The notes beneath the pieces are model-generated. The model saw only the letters and a program-made list of their open reading frames with translations, was not told where the DNA came from and made no database searches. Positions 44,774-53,812 of a stretch of DNA of 64,000 nucleotides are shown one piece after another. Within the stretch, counting starts at the first letter, position 1. The number at the start of each line of letters is the position of its first letter. Source of the DNA: an uncultured Paracoccaceae bacterium (GTDB lineage Bacteria; Pseudomonadota; Alphaproteobacteria; Rhodobacterales; Rhodobacteraceae); contig CANMYO010000002.1 in assembly GCA_947502145.1 (NCBI GenBank), positions 1 through 64,000 of the forward strand. The letters are read 5' to 3'. The translations under genes and the position numbers were made by a program.

Positions 44774-45703
44774 CTAGGGCAGCACCGCCAGCCAGCCCCA
44801 TGCGGTGATGATCGACAGCGCGGTTGCGATCAGCACGGATGAGGCGGCAACGCGTTTGGCCCGGTCATACATATTGGCAAAGATATAGGCGTTCACACCG
44901 GGGGCCATTGCTGCGGTCAGCACGGTCGAGCGGATTTCGGCGCTGGACAGGTTCAGCGCATTGGTCATTGCAAATGACATGGCGGGCTGCGCGATCAGCG
45001 AGATGGCGCAGACGTAAAGAATGGCGCGCATGTCGCCTTCGGGGCGGTAACGATAAAGCACGCCGCCCAACCCGAACAGCGCAGCGGGCAATGCCGCGCG
45101 AACCATCAGGTCAATCCCGTCCGTCAAGACGCCGGGCAGGGGGATCCCACCTAGGTTCACCACAAACCCGAGGCTGATCCCGATAATCAGGTTGTTGGAA
45201 AACATCGCCTTGAGCACTTTGCGCCCCAGCGCCGATCGGGAGCCCCCACGATTGCGTGCAATTTCCATCGCGGTGATGCCGACGCCATAGCAAAACGGCG
45301 AATTCAGCGCGATCAGCGCATAGTTGGCCGCCAGCGCATCCGCGCCGTAGGCGCGTTCGGTGATTGGCAGGCCCAACAGGACGGAATTTGCAAAGAGGCA
45401 GCAAAAGCCGATCGCAATGGCATCTTCCCATCCGCGCCGAAAGAACTGCCGCGCGCCAAACATGCCCAACAGAAAGCAGAGGAAGGCCGGCAAGTAGTAG
45501 CTGCTGAGCAAGGCGAGGTTGAAATTCTGTCCCAGATCCAGCGAGGAAATCGCGCGAAACAGCAGGCAGGGGATCGCAAAACTTTGGGTAAAGACCATCA
45601 GCCCGTCGACACCGGCGTTGGAAAACAGCCCGCGCCAGACCGCAAGATAGCCGAAACCAATCACCAGAAAGACCGGCAGGATGACGTCAAGCAGGGCTGT
45701 CAC
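44774..45703 (-). CDS. AEC (auxin efflux carrier) family transporter
   Basis: A 309-residue membrane protein with about ten hydrophobic segments, including VILPVFLVIGFGYLAVWRGL at the start and AMAPGVNAYIFANMYDRA near the end, typical of bacterial AEC permeases. Such proteins carry malate, malonate or other organic anions; the substrate is unknown here. It lies 16 nt downstream of the metallo-hydrolase gene and may be the last gene of the 51-45 kb minus-strand operon. Confidence 0.87.
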   Translation of the reverse strand: MTALLDVILPVFLVIGFGYLAVWRGLFSNAGVDGLMVFTQSFAIPCLLFRAISSLDLGQNFNLALLSSYYLPAFLCFLLGMFGARQFFRRGWEDAIAIGFCCLFANSVLLGLPITERAYGADALAANYALIALNSPFCYGVGITAMEIARNRGGSRSALGRKVLKAMFSNNLIIGISLGFVVNLGGIPLPGVLTDGIDLMVRAALPAALFGLGGVLYRYRPEGDMRAILYVCAISLIAQPAMSFAMTNALNLSSAEIRSTVLTAAMAPGVNAYIFANMYDRAKRVAASSVLIATALSIITAWGWLAVLP

Positions 45704-45719
45704 GATTGATCCGCCTGCA

Positions 45720-46523
45720 TCAGGTGGCAGGACGGGTGATGGTCATGCCGTCAAAGGCCGGCGTGACATGGTCAGGAGTTTCCCGGTCCACGCTCACGTA
45801 GTCGAGGTCGATATGCATATTGGTCAGCACCGCCAGTTTCGGTTTTGCCCGCGCGATCCAGGCAAGCGTGTTGTCCAGGTGGCTGTGGCTGGGATGAGGC
45901 GTGCGCCGCAGGGCATCCACGATCCAGACAGCCAACCCGTCAAGTTTTGGCCAGATGGCATCGGGGATTTCCGACACATCAGGCAGATAGGCCAGGTCGC
46001 CGATGCGGAACCCAAGCGCGTCAATATTGCCGTGAGTGACCTCGAATGGTGACAGGGTGATCGGCCCCCCGGCGCCGCTGATCGTGACGTCATCGACAAT
46101 CGTGTTCAATTCGCAGATCGGTGGATAGGCGGAGCCCTTGGGTTGCACAAAAGCATATCCAAAACGATCCAGCAGCGCGTTGCCGGTCGGACCGTCAGCC
46201 CAGACCTGAAGGCGCTGGCGGATGTTGAAGACGATCATCCGCAGATCATCGAGTCCGTGCACATGGTCCGCATGGGAGTGGGTATAGACCACCGCATCAA
46301 GTTCACCGACACCGGCGTCAAGCAACTGGCTGCGCAAATCCGGTGTTGTGTCGATCAGCACGCGCGTCGTGCCTTGTACGCCCTTGCGGGTTACCAAAAG
46401 CGAACACCGCCGCCGCGTATTCTTGGGGTTGGTGGGGTCACATGCGCCCCAATGCCCGCCAAGGCGCGGCACACCCCCCGATGATCCGCATCCCAGGATC
46501 GTAAAGGTCAGTTGATCGCTCAT
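45720..46523 (-). CDS. Metallo-beta-lactamase-fold hydrolase (PhnP-like)
   Basis: A 267-residue metallo-hydrolase. FTILGCGSSGGVPRLGG is the N-terminal glycine-rich strand, THSHADHVHGLDDLR is the HxHxDH metal motif, and later His in FEVTHGNIDALGF and NMHIDLDY complete the site. GCGSSGGVP and the phosphodiesterase-like layout resemble PhnP (cyclic phosphate diesterase), but there are no phn genes here, so the substrate is open. It overlaps tatD by four bases. Confidence 0.85.
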   Translation of the reverse strand: MSDQLTFTILGCGSSGGVPRLGGHWGACDPTNPKNTRRRCSLLVTRKGVQGTTRVLIDTTPDLRSQLLDAGVGELDAVVYTHSHADHVHGLDDLRMIVFNIRQRLQVWADGPTGNALLDRFGYAFVQPKGSAYPPICELNTIVDDVTISGAGGPITLSPFEVTHGNIDALGFRIGDLAYLPDVSEIPDAIWPKLDGLAVWIVDALRRTPHPSHSHLDNTLAWIARAKPKLAVLTNMHIDLDYVSVDRETPDHVTPAFDGMTITRPAT

Positions 46524-47308
46524 GCGGCTTTCCGGAACAGACGGTCAAAATTGGCCGTGGTTGCGGCGGCAAATGCTGCATAATCGAGGCCAAACACCTC
46601 CGCCCCGACACGGGCGGTATGTGCTGTGTAGGCGGGTTCGTTCCGCTTGCCCCGATGCGGAGGCGGCGCGAGGTATGGGCTGTCGGTTTCCACCAGCACC
46701 CGGTCAAGCGGCGCGGTGGCAAAAATATCGCGCAGGTCTTGACTGCGCGGGAAGGCGGCGATGCCCGACATCGACAGGTAAAAGTCCAGATCCAGCGCTG
46801 CCTGCGCCAGTGCGGCGCTGGAGGAAAAACAGTGCATGACACAGCTGAAGGCACCGGCCTTGTGTTCTTCGGCCAAAATTCGGGCCATGTCGTCATCGGC
46901 GGCGCGGGCATGGATGATCAGCGGCAGCCCGGTTTCGCGCGCGGCGGCGATATGTATGCGCAGAGATTGCTGTTGGATGTCAGCGCTTTCGGCGGTGTAG
47001 TGATAGTCCAGTCCGGTTTCCCCGATGCCGACAAACTTGGGGTGGTCAGCCAGCGCGATCAGTTCATCCACGGTGGCAAGTGGTTCGTCTGCGGCGCTCA
47101 TCGGGTGGGTGCCCGCAGCATAAAACACGGGTTCATGGGCCTCGGCGATGGCGCGGACCTGTGGTTCCAGCCGCAGCCGGGTGCAGATCGTGACCATCCG
47201 GGTCACGCCTGCCGCGGTGGCACGGGCAATGACGGCGTCAAGCTCTCCGTCGAAATCAGGAAAGTCGAGGTGGCAATGGCTGTCAACGATGTTGGGCGTG
47301 GTGGTCAT
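46520..47308 (-). CDS. tatD: TatD-family metal-dependent DNase
   Basis: A 262-residue TIM-barrel hydrolase of the amidohydrolase superfamily. NIVDSHCHLDFPDFDGE carries the HxH metal pair, FVGIGETGLDYHYT the bridging Glu, LIIHARAADDDM a metal His, SCVMHCFSS a further His, and LVETDSPYLAPPPHRGK the catalytic Asp. Members act as 3'-5' exonucleases or D-tyrosyl-tRNA deacylase-like hydrolases. It lies 10 nt after holB, the usual holB-tatD-hydrolase order. Confidence 0.93.
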   Translation of the reverse strand: MTTTPNIVDSHCHLDFPDFDGELDAVIARATAAGVTRMVTICTRLRLEPQVRAIAEAHEPVFYAAGTHPMSAADEPLATVDELIALADHPKFVGIGETGLDYHYTAESADIQQQSLRIHIAAARETGLPLIIHARAADDDMARILAEEHKAGAFSCVMHCFSSSAALAQAALDLDFYLSMSGIAAFPRSQDLRDIFATAPLDRVLVETDSPYLAPPPHRGKRNEPAYTAHTARVGAEVFGLDYAAFAAATTANFDRLFRKAA

Positions 47309-47318
47309 GCGGCCGCTT

Positions 47319-48446
47319 TCAGGGGGCGGCGACCTTTTGCGCCGTCAGTTCGATTGCAAAAACCATATCAAGGATCAGCGCGGCGGGGTCAAGGTTGACG
47401 GCCCGGCCATGGCGCGCCTTGGCAGAGAGGGTTTGCTGCAAAAGCGCCCATGCGCGGGCGGCGCGATCATCCGGAGACAGCCGCGTCAGCAGCCGCGCTT
47501 CGCCCATCGCGCCCTGTGTTGCGGGTTCACCCTGCAAACCCGCACGGGCGGCGCGGGCCAGAAAATGGTCGATCAGATCCAGGACAAGCCCAAAGCGGGT
47601 GTCAGCGCCGCGACCCGTGCAGCTGTCAGCCAGCTTCAGAAGGGCGGGGCGGTCCACCTGTGGCAGGCCGCTGAACAGTCTTACCAGATCGCCATATAGC
47701 GGCAGCCCATCGTGGTTGAGCAGACGGATCGCATCACCAGCTGAGCCAGCGGCCAGCGTCGTTAGCGCCTCGCCTGCGTCGGTATGCAGACCAGCCTGCG
47801 CCAGCGCGGCGGGAAGGTCATCCGGTGACAGCGCGGCGCAACGCAATTCGCGACAGCGCGAACGGATCGTGGGCAGCAGCCGCGACGGCTGGTGCGCTAC
47901 AAGCAGGACGGTGGTGTTGGCGGGGGGTTCTTCAAGCTCTTTCAGGATGGCATTGGCAGCCGTGCGGTTCATTTCATCCGCCGTATCCACAATGACCACG
48001 CGCCGCCCGCCATCGGTTGCGGACATGTGAAAGAAATTCTTGAGCGGTTCCAGCGCCTCGCGGGTGATTTCCGTCTGCAAGACGCCGGTCTTTTCGTTGA
48101 CCATGCGGCGGATCACCAGCAGTCGCGGATGGGCACCGGATTGCACCAGACGCGCGTCCGGGTTTTCATCGCTGACCGCAAGCGACGTGGGCGCGGGCGG
48201 CGCATCTGCAAAGAGCCCCCCCGCATCGTCAGGCGCTTCTGCCAGCAGGAATGTCGCGATTTTCCACGCCAGCGTGGCCTTGCCGATCCCGCGCGGTCCG
48301 GTGATCAACCAGCCCGAATGCAGCCGCCCGGCGGTATAGGCGTCAAGAAAATCCTGCTGGGCCTGATCCTGACCAAAAAGCTCGCGGGTCTCGCGCGGGT
48401 GCGGAGCCCCGGCGACGCGATCAGGTTCCGGGGTGTCCTCGTTCAT
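47319..48446 (-). CDS. holB: DNA polymerase III delta' subunit
   Basis: A 375-residue clamp-loader AAA+ subunit. The P-loop is LITGPRGIGKATLAWKIA, the Walker B-like region VVIVDTADEMNRTAANAILK, and sensor/SRC motif TIRSRCRELRC. The glycine-rich GPRGIGK departs from a functional ATPase loop, as delta' subunits often do, so it is probably structural. Its start overlaps the tmk stop by four bases, a classical tmk-holB arrangement. Confidence 0.93.
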   Translation of the reverse strand: MNEDTPEPDRVAGAPHPRETRELFGQDQAQQDFLDAYTAGRLHSGWLITGPRGIGKATLAWKIATFLLAEAPDDAGGLFADAPPAPTSLAVSDENPDARLVQSGAHPRLLVIRRMVNEKTGVLQTEITREALEPLKNFFHMSATDGGRRVVIVDTADEMNRTAANAILKELEEPPANTTVLLVAHQPSRLLPTIRSRCRELRCAALSPDDLPAALAQAGLHTDAGEALTTLAAGSAGDAIRLLNHDGLPLYGDLVRLFSGLPQVDRPALLKLADSCTGRGADTRFGLVLDLIDHFLARAARAGLQGEPATQGAMGEARLLTRLSPDDRAARAWALLQQTLSAKARHGRAVNLDPAALILDMVFAIELTAQKVAAP

Positions 48447-49048
48447 AAATGGGCGGCCACTTCTGAGGCGATGGCGTCGGGATCGCGATTGCCGTCGATC
48501 AGCACGCAGCGACGATGGGCGTTGGCCAGGGCCAGGAAACCATGGCGCAGGGTTTCCTGAAACGGCAGGCCGAAATCCTCAAACCGGTCTTCCCCGGATT
48601 GGCGCGCAAGGCCGCGGTCCAATGCGGTGGCCGGATCCATGTCGATCACGAATGTCAGGTCCGGTTCGCGGCCGATCATCAGATTGTGCAGCTGGTCCAC
48701 GATACCGCGCAGGTCACCACGGGTTGCCCCCTGATAGACCCGCGTTGAATCCGCGAAGCGGTCAGAGATCACGATCTTGCCGGCATCAAGCGCGGGCTGG
48801 ATCGTCTTTTCCAGATGATCGCGGCGGGCCGCCGTGAACAGCAAGATTTCGGTTTCGGCAGTCCAGCGATCAGGGTTGCCTGTCAGCAGCAGCTGGCGAA
48901 TTTCCTCGGCCCCCGGGGATCCGCCGGGTTCACGGGTCAGCACCACATCTTGCCCCGCCGCCCTGAGGCGATCAGTCAAGAGCCGGGCCTGGGTCGATTT
49001 GCCAGAGCCGTCGATCCCTTCAAACGTCACAAAGCGGGGCGGGGTCAT
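48443..49048 (-). CDS. tmk: Thymidylate kinase
   Basis: A 201-residue P-loop kinase making dTDP from dTMP. FVTFEGIDGSGKSTQARLL is the P-loop, VVLTREPGGSPGAEEIR the DRX-like region, ISDRFADSTRVYQGATRG the substrate loop, and ARQSGEDRFEDFGLPF the lid. It overlaps both neighbours by four bases. Confidence 0.96.
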   Translation of the reverse strand: MTPPRFVTFEGIDGSGKSTQARLLTDRLRAAGQDVVLTREPGGSPGAEEIRQLLLTGNPDRWTAETEILLFTAARRDHLEKTIQPALDAGKIVISDRFADSTRVYQGATRGDLRGIVDQLHNLMIGREPDLTFVIDMDPATALDRGLARQSGEDRFEDFGLPFQETLRHGFLALANAHRRCVLIDGNRDPDAIASEVAAHL

Positions 49049-50208
49049 GCAGGGTTCGGCGGGCTGATTTTATCCATGACCACCTGTGCGGCGGTGCGCA
49101 GGCGGATCGCGAAGCCGCCGCGCGGCACCGCACCGTCAGCCACCAGCGGTACACGCGTTTCGGGCAAACCGTCCATGTTGATCACGAGTTCGCCCAGCTG
49201 CTGTCCGGCGCTGATCGGGGCCTCGACAGGGCTGTCAAATACCGCTTCGGCGTCCACTTTGCCCTGATTGAGCACGGGGATCAGCAGTGAGACATCCTCG
49301 GGTACAGTCAGGCCGACCGCGGGCGCTTCGCCCATCCAGACGTCAACCTCGGCCAGGCGGGTGCCCGATTTGGCCACGGTACTTTGGGCAAATTGACGAA
49401 AGGCCCAGTTAACCAAGCGCTGGGCCTCGTCGGCGCGTTCAGCGGCCGAATCCAATCCGGTGATCACAAAAACAATCCGCCGATCGCCTTGTTTGGCAGA
49501 GCCGACAAGGCCATAGCCAGCTTCTTGCGTGTGGCCGGTTTTCAGACCGTCAGCGCCGATTCCAAGGGTCAATAGCGGGTTGCGATTGCGGCTGTTGGCC
49601 GGGACCCGCCCGTCAAACAGAAATTCGGTTTCCGCAAAAAGCGGATAGAAGGTCGGAAAGTCGGTAATGATGCGGTCTGCCAGAATGCCAAGGTCACGCA
49701 TCGACATGCGGTGGCCAATCGCGGGCCAGCCGTTGGAATTGGCGAATGTGGAATTGAACATCCCCATCTGGCGTGCGCGGTCGGTGGCGATGCGGGCAAA
49801 TTCGGTTTCCGACCCGGCCAGCGCCTCGGCCAGAACCGCACTGGCATCATTGCCTGACAGGACAATCACGCCGCGCAGCAGATCCTCGACCGTGACCCTG
49901 TCGGTGGTCTTGAGGAACATGGAAGAGCCGGTGTAGCTGACTGCATGGTTGGAAACCGGCAGCGTTTCGTCGACAGCGAGACGACCGTCCGCGATCGCCT
50001 CAAATGTCATGTAGATCGTCATCAGTTTCGACATCGACGCGGGCGGCAGGGGTTCGTCTGCATTCTTGGCCATCAGGACCGTGCCGGTCGTCTGGTCATA
50101 GACATAGGCCGCGCGAGCGCTTGTTTCAAAGGTTTGGGCAAGCGAAAGGCTGGCCGTGACCACCAACAGGGTGAGGGAGGTCAGGATGGTCCGCAAAACG
50201 GTGGGCAT
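49045..50208 (-). CDS. Penicillin-binding D-alanyl-D-alanine carboxypeptidase
   Basis: A 387-residue DacA-type (PBP5/6) enzyme trimming the terminal D-Ala of peptidoglycan stem peptides. The signal peptide ends near LSLAQTF. Motifs are SxxK in PASMSKLMTIYM, SGN in VLSGNDASAVLAEAL, and KTG in GLKTGHTQEAGYGLVG. A C-terminal beta domain (about 270-370) and a tail that may anchor at the membrane follow. It is the first enzyme downstream of the SPOR lipoprotein gene, and both are peptidoglycan-related. Confidence 0.95.
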   Translation of the reverse strand: MPTVLRTILTSLTLLVVTASLSLAQTFETSARAAYVYDQTTGTVLMAKNADEPLPPASMSKLMTIYMTFEAIADGRLAVDETLPVSNHAVSYTGSSMFLKTTDRVTVEDLLRGVIVLSGNDASAVLAEALAGSETEFARIATDRARQMGMFNSTFANSNGWPAIGHRMSMRDLGILADRIITDFPTFYPLFAETEFLFDGRVPANSRNRNPLLTLGIGADGLKTGHTQEAGYGLVGSAKQGDRRIVFVITGLDSAAERADEAQRLVNWAFRQFAQSTVAKSGTRLAEVDVWMGEAPAVGLTVPEDVSLLIPVLNQGKVDAEAVFDSPVEAPISAGQQLGELVINMDGLPETRVPLVADGAVPRGGFAIRLRTAAQVVMDKISPPNPA

Positions 50209-50227
50209 TGGGTTGCTCCGGTGTGGA

Positions 50228-51148
50228 TCAGTTGGTCACGAAATAGGCGTCCGTAAAGCCAAGTGCCTTGACCTTGGAAAGCACGGCGGCGCGGTCATCG
50301 GCGTTAGGCGCAGGGCCGACAATGACGCGCCAGAAAGATTTGCCCTGACTTTGCTGGGACAGAACGCGCGCAGATAGCCCGTCACCGCGCAGCCGTTCGG
50401 CGGTCCGGGTTGCGTTCGCCTCAATGCTGAAAATGCCGATTTGGATAAAGGGTTTGTCAAGGCTTGAGACGGGCGCGGGTGCCGGTGTCGGGGCCGGTGC
50501 AGGCGTGGGGGTCGCAGTGGCGCTGGCCGTTTGCGAAGGCAATGCTTCGGCCGCATTGATCGCAGCCGCAGCACCATCGGTGATTGGATCAAGTGTACTT
50601 GCCGTGATCTCGGTCGGGTTGTCAAAATCGGCCACGGCGGCAGGTGTGGCAACTTCTGCCGGACCTTCTTCGCGGCGCAGGGCGACAACCGACAGGGACG
50701 TCGGTGCCCCCGCCAGAACGCCCAGTTCCTCGGCCGCATCAGAGGACACCTGAAGCGCCGGGCCCGGGTTGTCGCGTTCGCGCCGGAACAGCGCGCCGAT
50801 GACAAACTTGTTGTTGGCGGTATTGCGGATGATCACACGTTCAGGATCGGTGACATCGGGATGCGCAACCCAGACACCGCCCAGCGACGGGCGACCGTCC
50901 CAAAGGCCGTTTTCATCGACCGAAAAAACCTCGGGCGCTTCAACGTCGCGTTCCACCAACGGGCCAGCGGACAGCGGCGCGTCGGGATCGTCTGTTGCGG
51001 CACCATCTGCGGCCGCCGTTTCGCCAAAGGATGGGAAACTGGGCATCTGAAACTTGCCCTGTTCGTCACAGGCCGTGAGGCCAAGTACCAAAAGCATGGC
51101 CGCACCTGTTCGCAGTGCTCCGGTCGAAATCTTTGATGTGCCTGTCAT
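50228..51148 (-). CDS. SPOR-domain lipoprotein
   Basis: A 306-residue outer-membrane-type lipoprotein. The signal peptide ends in the lipobox LTAC, followed by a Ser/Pro linker. A central part (about 80-180) with VWVAHPDVTDPERVIIRN and NPGPALQVSSDAAEELGVL resembles an RlpA-like double-psi barrel. An Ala/Pro-rich linker leads to a C-terminal SPOR domain (about 230-306) with IQIGIFSIEANATRTAERLR and YFVTN. SPOR domains bind denuded glycan strands at septa. ATG 51148 was chosen to give a compact signal peptide; ATG 51178 is in frame. It heads the operon with the carboxypeptidase 19 nt away. Confidence 0.87.
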   Translation of the reverse strand: MTGTSKISTGALRTGAAMLLVLGLTACDEQGKFQMPSFPSFGETAAADGAATDDPDAPLSAGPLVERDVEAPEVFSVDENGLWDGRPSLGGVWVAHPDVTDPERVIIRNTANNKFVIGALFRRERDNPGPALQVSSDAAEELGVLAGAPTSLSVVALRREEGPAEVATPAAVADFDNPTEITASTLDPITDGAAAAINAAEALPSQTASATATPTPAPAPTPAPAPVSSLDKPFIQIGIFSIEANATRTAERLRGDGLSARVLSQQSQGKSFWRVIVGPAPNADDRAAVLSKVKALGFTDAYFVTN

Positions 51149-51393
51149 TGCTCGCCCCTCGTTCTTATCCAGGGACATGAAACTGTAGCTGTTCTTCAGC
51201 CATTCTGCCGCATCCCTCACCGCCTGCAGGGCAGGGCATCGGCAGCCCAGATCGGCGGCCCCACCCGCAGTTGCGTCACTCTAGCGAGCGGTTGTGTGTT
51301 TTGGAAGTCTTGAGGCAAATCATTCGGCGGATTTCCACAAAGCGTGATCTGCACTTTACGAACCTGATCTGACACACTAATACGGCCCGCAAC

Positions 51394-51483
51394 GGAGGTT
51401 TGGCAGAGTGGTCGAATGCACCGGTCTTGAAAACCGACGAGGGTGAAAGTCCTCCCAGGGTTCGAATCCCTGAGCCTCCGCCA
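51394..51483 (+). tRNA. tRNA-Ser (anticodon TGA)
   Basis: Acceptor GGAGGTT (51394-51400) pairs with AGCCTCC, then G and encoded CCA. TGGCAGAGTGGTCGAATGCA is the D arm, loop CTTGAAA gives anticodon TGA (51428-51430), and a long variable arm and the T-loop GTTCGAATC follow. It reads UCA (and wobble). Confidence 0.97.
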
Positions 51484-51616
51484 TATCACATCTCAAACAT
51501 TGACTTGCATGATTGCTGTGCTGTTGCCCTGCGGATCGCGATAACGCGTAATGCACCGCCACACCCAGCGGCGAAAGATGTTGATAAGCACCTGCATTCC
51601 ATATGGGTGTCGGTTT

Positions 51617-51643
51617 GCGGTTGGGGTGATCGCCCCCAACCGC
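51617..51643. other. Stable hairpin after tRNA-Ser
   Basis: Perfect 10-bp arms GCGGTTGGGG and CCCCAACCGC around TGATCGC. No T-run follows on either strand. It lies 27 nt past the end of the minus-strand cupin gene and could terminate it or be part of a small RNA. Confidence 0.5.
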
Positions 51644-51669
51644 ATGATCGAAAACAGCCGCGGCATCCG

Positions 51670-52338
51670 TCAGGCTGTTGGCGCTTTGGCAAATGGCAGG
51701 TGACCGGTTTTCAGCCAGACCTTCGCCCCTTCAGCACCCGCCCTTGCAGACAGCGGCTGCCCCTCTGGCAAACGCAGCCAGCCGCCGGTCCCCAACGTTT
51801 CACCGCTTTCGATGACTGATCCGCCGATGACCAGCATTTCGCTGCCGCCAATACCGGCGTTCTCAAGCGTCGCCCCGGCCTCAAGGTGGCTATAGGTGAC
51901 CGTTTCACGGGCGTCTCGGTGCAATTCGGCCGTCGCGACGCCGTTGACCGTTGCGGCCAGCTCCTCCGCCATGGATTTGCGGAACTGATTCCGGTCCTCC
52001 ATGTCAAACTGCCAGAGCTTCACAAAGATGGTGCAGCCCGCGTCAGAGCCCGGCGTATGCGCCGAAGTTGGCGGGTTGCGCACATAGGTGCCGGTGGGAA
52101 AATCGCCGTGTTCGTCTTGAAACACCCCGTCGAGAACGATGAACTCCTCTCCGCCGGAGTGGGTGTGGGCCGAAAACTTGCTGCCGGGTGCATAGCGAAC
52201 GATGGTTGTCGCGCGTGCGACTTCCCCGCCGATACGATCCAGCATGCGCCGGTCGACACCTTTCATCGGTGACGCCTGCCAGTCCAGTTGATCGGAATGC
52301 ACGACCACCCGTTTGTTGAAATCTGCGTTAAGTTCCAT
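51670..52338 (-). CDS. ChrR-like cupin protein
   Basis: A 222-residue cupin. [20 protein letters not shown] gives the HxH..E metal pattern, and [20 protein letters not shown] followed by [17 protein letters not shown] completes cupin motif 2, as in the C-terminal domain of ChrR anti-sigma factors. A second cupin-like half may follow (about 140-215). It lacks ChrR's N-terminal zinc anti-sigma domain, so it is more likely an enzyme or binding protein. It follows the GST gene by about 32 nt. Confidence 0.85.
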   Translation of the reverse strand: MELNADFNKRVVVHSDQLDWQASPMKGVDRRMLDRIGGEVARATTIVRYAPGSKFSAHTHSGGEEFIVLDGVFQDEHGDFPTGTYVRNPPTSAHTPGSDAGCTIFVKLWQFDMEDRNQFRKSMAEELAATVNGVATAELHRDARETVTYSHLEAGATLENAGIGGSEMLVIGGSVIESGETLGTGGWLRLPEGQPLSARAGAEGAKVWLKTGHLPFAKAPTA

Positions 52339-52370
52339 TTGATGCTGTCCTTTCGACGCTGAAACCGGGG

Positions 52371-52997
52371 CTATTGGCCACCCGCAATGCTGGGCCGTGC
52401 GGCAACTTTGGCACGCCAGGCGGCGAGGTGCGACAGGGTTTCAGGGATTTCGACCTTGGCGAAATCTGCAAAGGCCAACCCAGCAAAGGCGGTGATGTCA
52501 GCCACCGAGAACTCTGCACCGGCAAGATAGTCGTTGTCGGACAGGACTTCATCCAGATAGGTCATGGTCTGCACGGCGACGTCTTTCTGTTTCAGGCCCC
52601 ATTCGGCACATTGGTCAGTTTCAAGATCCGGCCCGAGGCCGGGTGTTGCGTGGTGGAAATAGGTCGCCACCGCGTTTAGCAATCCGTTCTCGGCCCGCAG
52701 GTTCATCATCGCAACCTGTGCACGCTGCTTGGGCGCGGTGCCGGTCAGGGACGGCCCATCGAAATGCCCGTCGATATATTCGGTAATCGCATTGCATTGT
52801 GAAATATGCGTACCATCCGCCAATTCCAGGCAGGGGACAACAGCATCGGGGTTCTTGGCCCGGAACGCTGCGGTGCGATGTTCGCCTGCCATCACATCGA
52901 CTGGAATAAAGTCGACTTTGTCGGTTGCGCCTTTTTCGGCGAGTGCGATGCGGATGCGCGCCGGATTTGGGAAGCCTTCGGTGTCGTAGATTTTCAT
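52371..52997 (-). CDS. Glutathione S-transferase
   Basis: A 208-residue GST. The N-terminal thioredoxin fold (about 1-80) has [16 protein letters not shown] and [18 protein letters not shown], which supplies cis-Pro and the Ser-like glutathione contact. The helical C-terminal domain (about 90-205) has [20 protein letters not shown] with the conserved Asp. It may conjugate or isomerise an electrophile. It is transcribed with the cupin gene and away from a TetR gene; a perfect palindrome lies 28 nt upstream of the start. Confidence 0.9.
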   Translation of the reverse strand: MKIYDTEGFPNPARIRIALAEKGATDKVDFIPVDVMAGEHRTAAFRAKNPDAVVPCLELADGTHISQCNAITEYIDGHFDGPSLTGTAPKQRAQVAMMNLRAENGLLNAVATYFHHATPGLGPDLETDQCAEWGLKQKDVAVQTMTYLDEVLSDNDYLAGAEFSVADITAFAGLAFADFAKVEIPETLSHLAAWRAKVAARPSIAGGQ

Positions 52998-53024
52998 GGT
53001 GGTCTCCTGTTTCAACATTCGTCT

Positions 53025-53038
53025 ACCTACTAGTAGGT
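53025..53038. promoter_or_regulatory. 14-bp perfect palindrome, likely TetR operator before GST
   Basis: ACCTACTAGTAGGT reads the same on both strands. It lies 28-41 nt upstream of the GST start and in the gap shared with the divergent TetR gene. This size and position are typical of a TetR-family operator. Confidence 0.6.
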
Positions 53039-53191
53039 TGAATGCAATTGCAACTGACTTCTGCACGATTGCTTTCACGTCGTGGTGAAGAGGGAGGCCG
53101 CTGTGGATTCCGGCAGGCGGATTTCAGGGCGGGATTGCCCTGGCGCGCGGTTTCATGAGATGTAATTGCCGTTGACAAGAGGAACGGCTGC

Positions 53192-53779
53192 GTGGCGCGA
53201 CCAAGGACCGGTGACAAACCCAGCATCATCCGGCAGGCCACCGTCGCGGAGGTTGCCGCAGTCGGGGCCGCGTCTGCCTCTGTCAATGCCATTGCAAAGC
53301 GGGCCGGGCTCGCCGTTGGCACCCTGTATCGCTATCATCCAAGCAAATCGGCGCTGCTGCAATCCATCTATATGGCGATCAAGGCAGATATTCATCACGC
53401 CCTGATGGATGCGGCCGGGCGAGGGCAAGATGCAAGTAGCCAGATACGGGGGATGTGGTTTGCTCTGCTGGACTATTCCCACGAGCATCCCGGTGATTTT
53501 CTTTACGCCGAAGTCATCCTGAACGCGGCGATCCTGAGCGCGCAGGACCGGGCGCGCGTGCAGCAGATGGCTGACGATATGACGGTCATCATCAGGGCCG
53601 GGATCACGGATGGCACGCTTGCGCCCAATGACCCGGAGGCGGTCCGCGCATTGCTTGTCGCGCCTGCGCTGCACCTTGGGCGCCAGTCCGCGGTTAGCGG
53701 AAAGCCGCCGGATCGTGCGCACGCACAGAATGTATTCAATTTGTGCTGGCGAGGGATTTGCAATTCCCCTAATAAATGA
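53192..53779 (+). CDS. TetR-family regulator
   Basis: A 195-residue regulator with the helix-turn-helix at about 15-60 (ASVNAIAKRAGLAVGTLYRY, then HPSKSALL) and an alpha-helical ligand-binding domain with no recognisable signature. The GTG start follows AGAGGAA. It is divergent from GST-cupin and may sense an electrophile or related compound that GST handles. The final codons overlap a second inverted repeat. Confidence 0.88.
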   Translation: MARPRTGDKPSIIRQATVAEVAAVGAASASVNAIAKRAGLAVGTLYRYHPSKSALLQSIYMAIKADIHHALMDAAGRGQDASSQIRGMWFALLDYSHEHPGDFLYAEVILNAAILSAQDRARVQQMADDMTVIIRAGITDGTLAPNDPEAVRALLVAPALHLGRQSAVSGKPPDRAHAQNVFNLCWRGICNSPNK

Positions 53780-53796
53780 GCGAATGCTCATTTATT
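53771..53796. promoter_or_regulatory. 11+11 inverted repeat, likely operator before the secreted NTF2-like gene
   Basis: AATAAATGAGC (53771-53781) and GCTCATTTATT (53786-53796) are perfect inverted arms around GAAT. The repeat overlaps the TetR stop codon and ends 16 nt before the next start. It is AT-rich without a T-run, so it fits an operator better than a terminator. Confidence 0.55.
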
Positions 53797-53812
53797 ATAA
53801 GGACTGTGCAAC

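Noticed and set aside
52328-52342. TTAA-N7-TTGA near the cupin start as a CtrA site
   Set aside because: It matches only 7/8, overlaps the coding start, and such matches are expected by chance.
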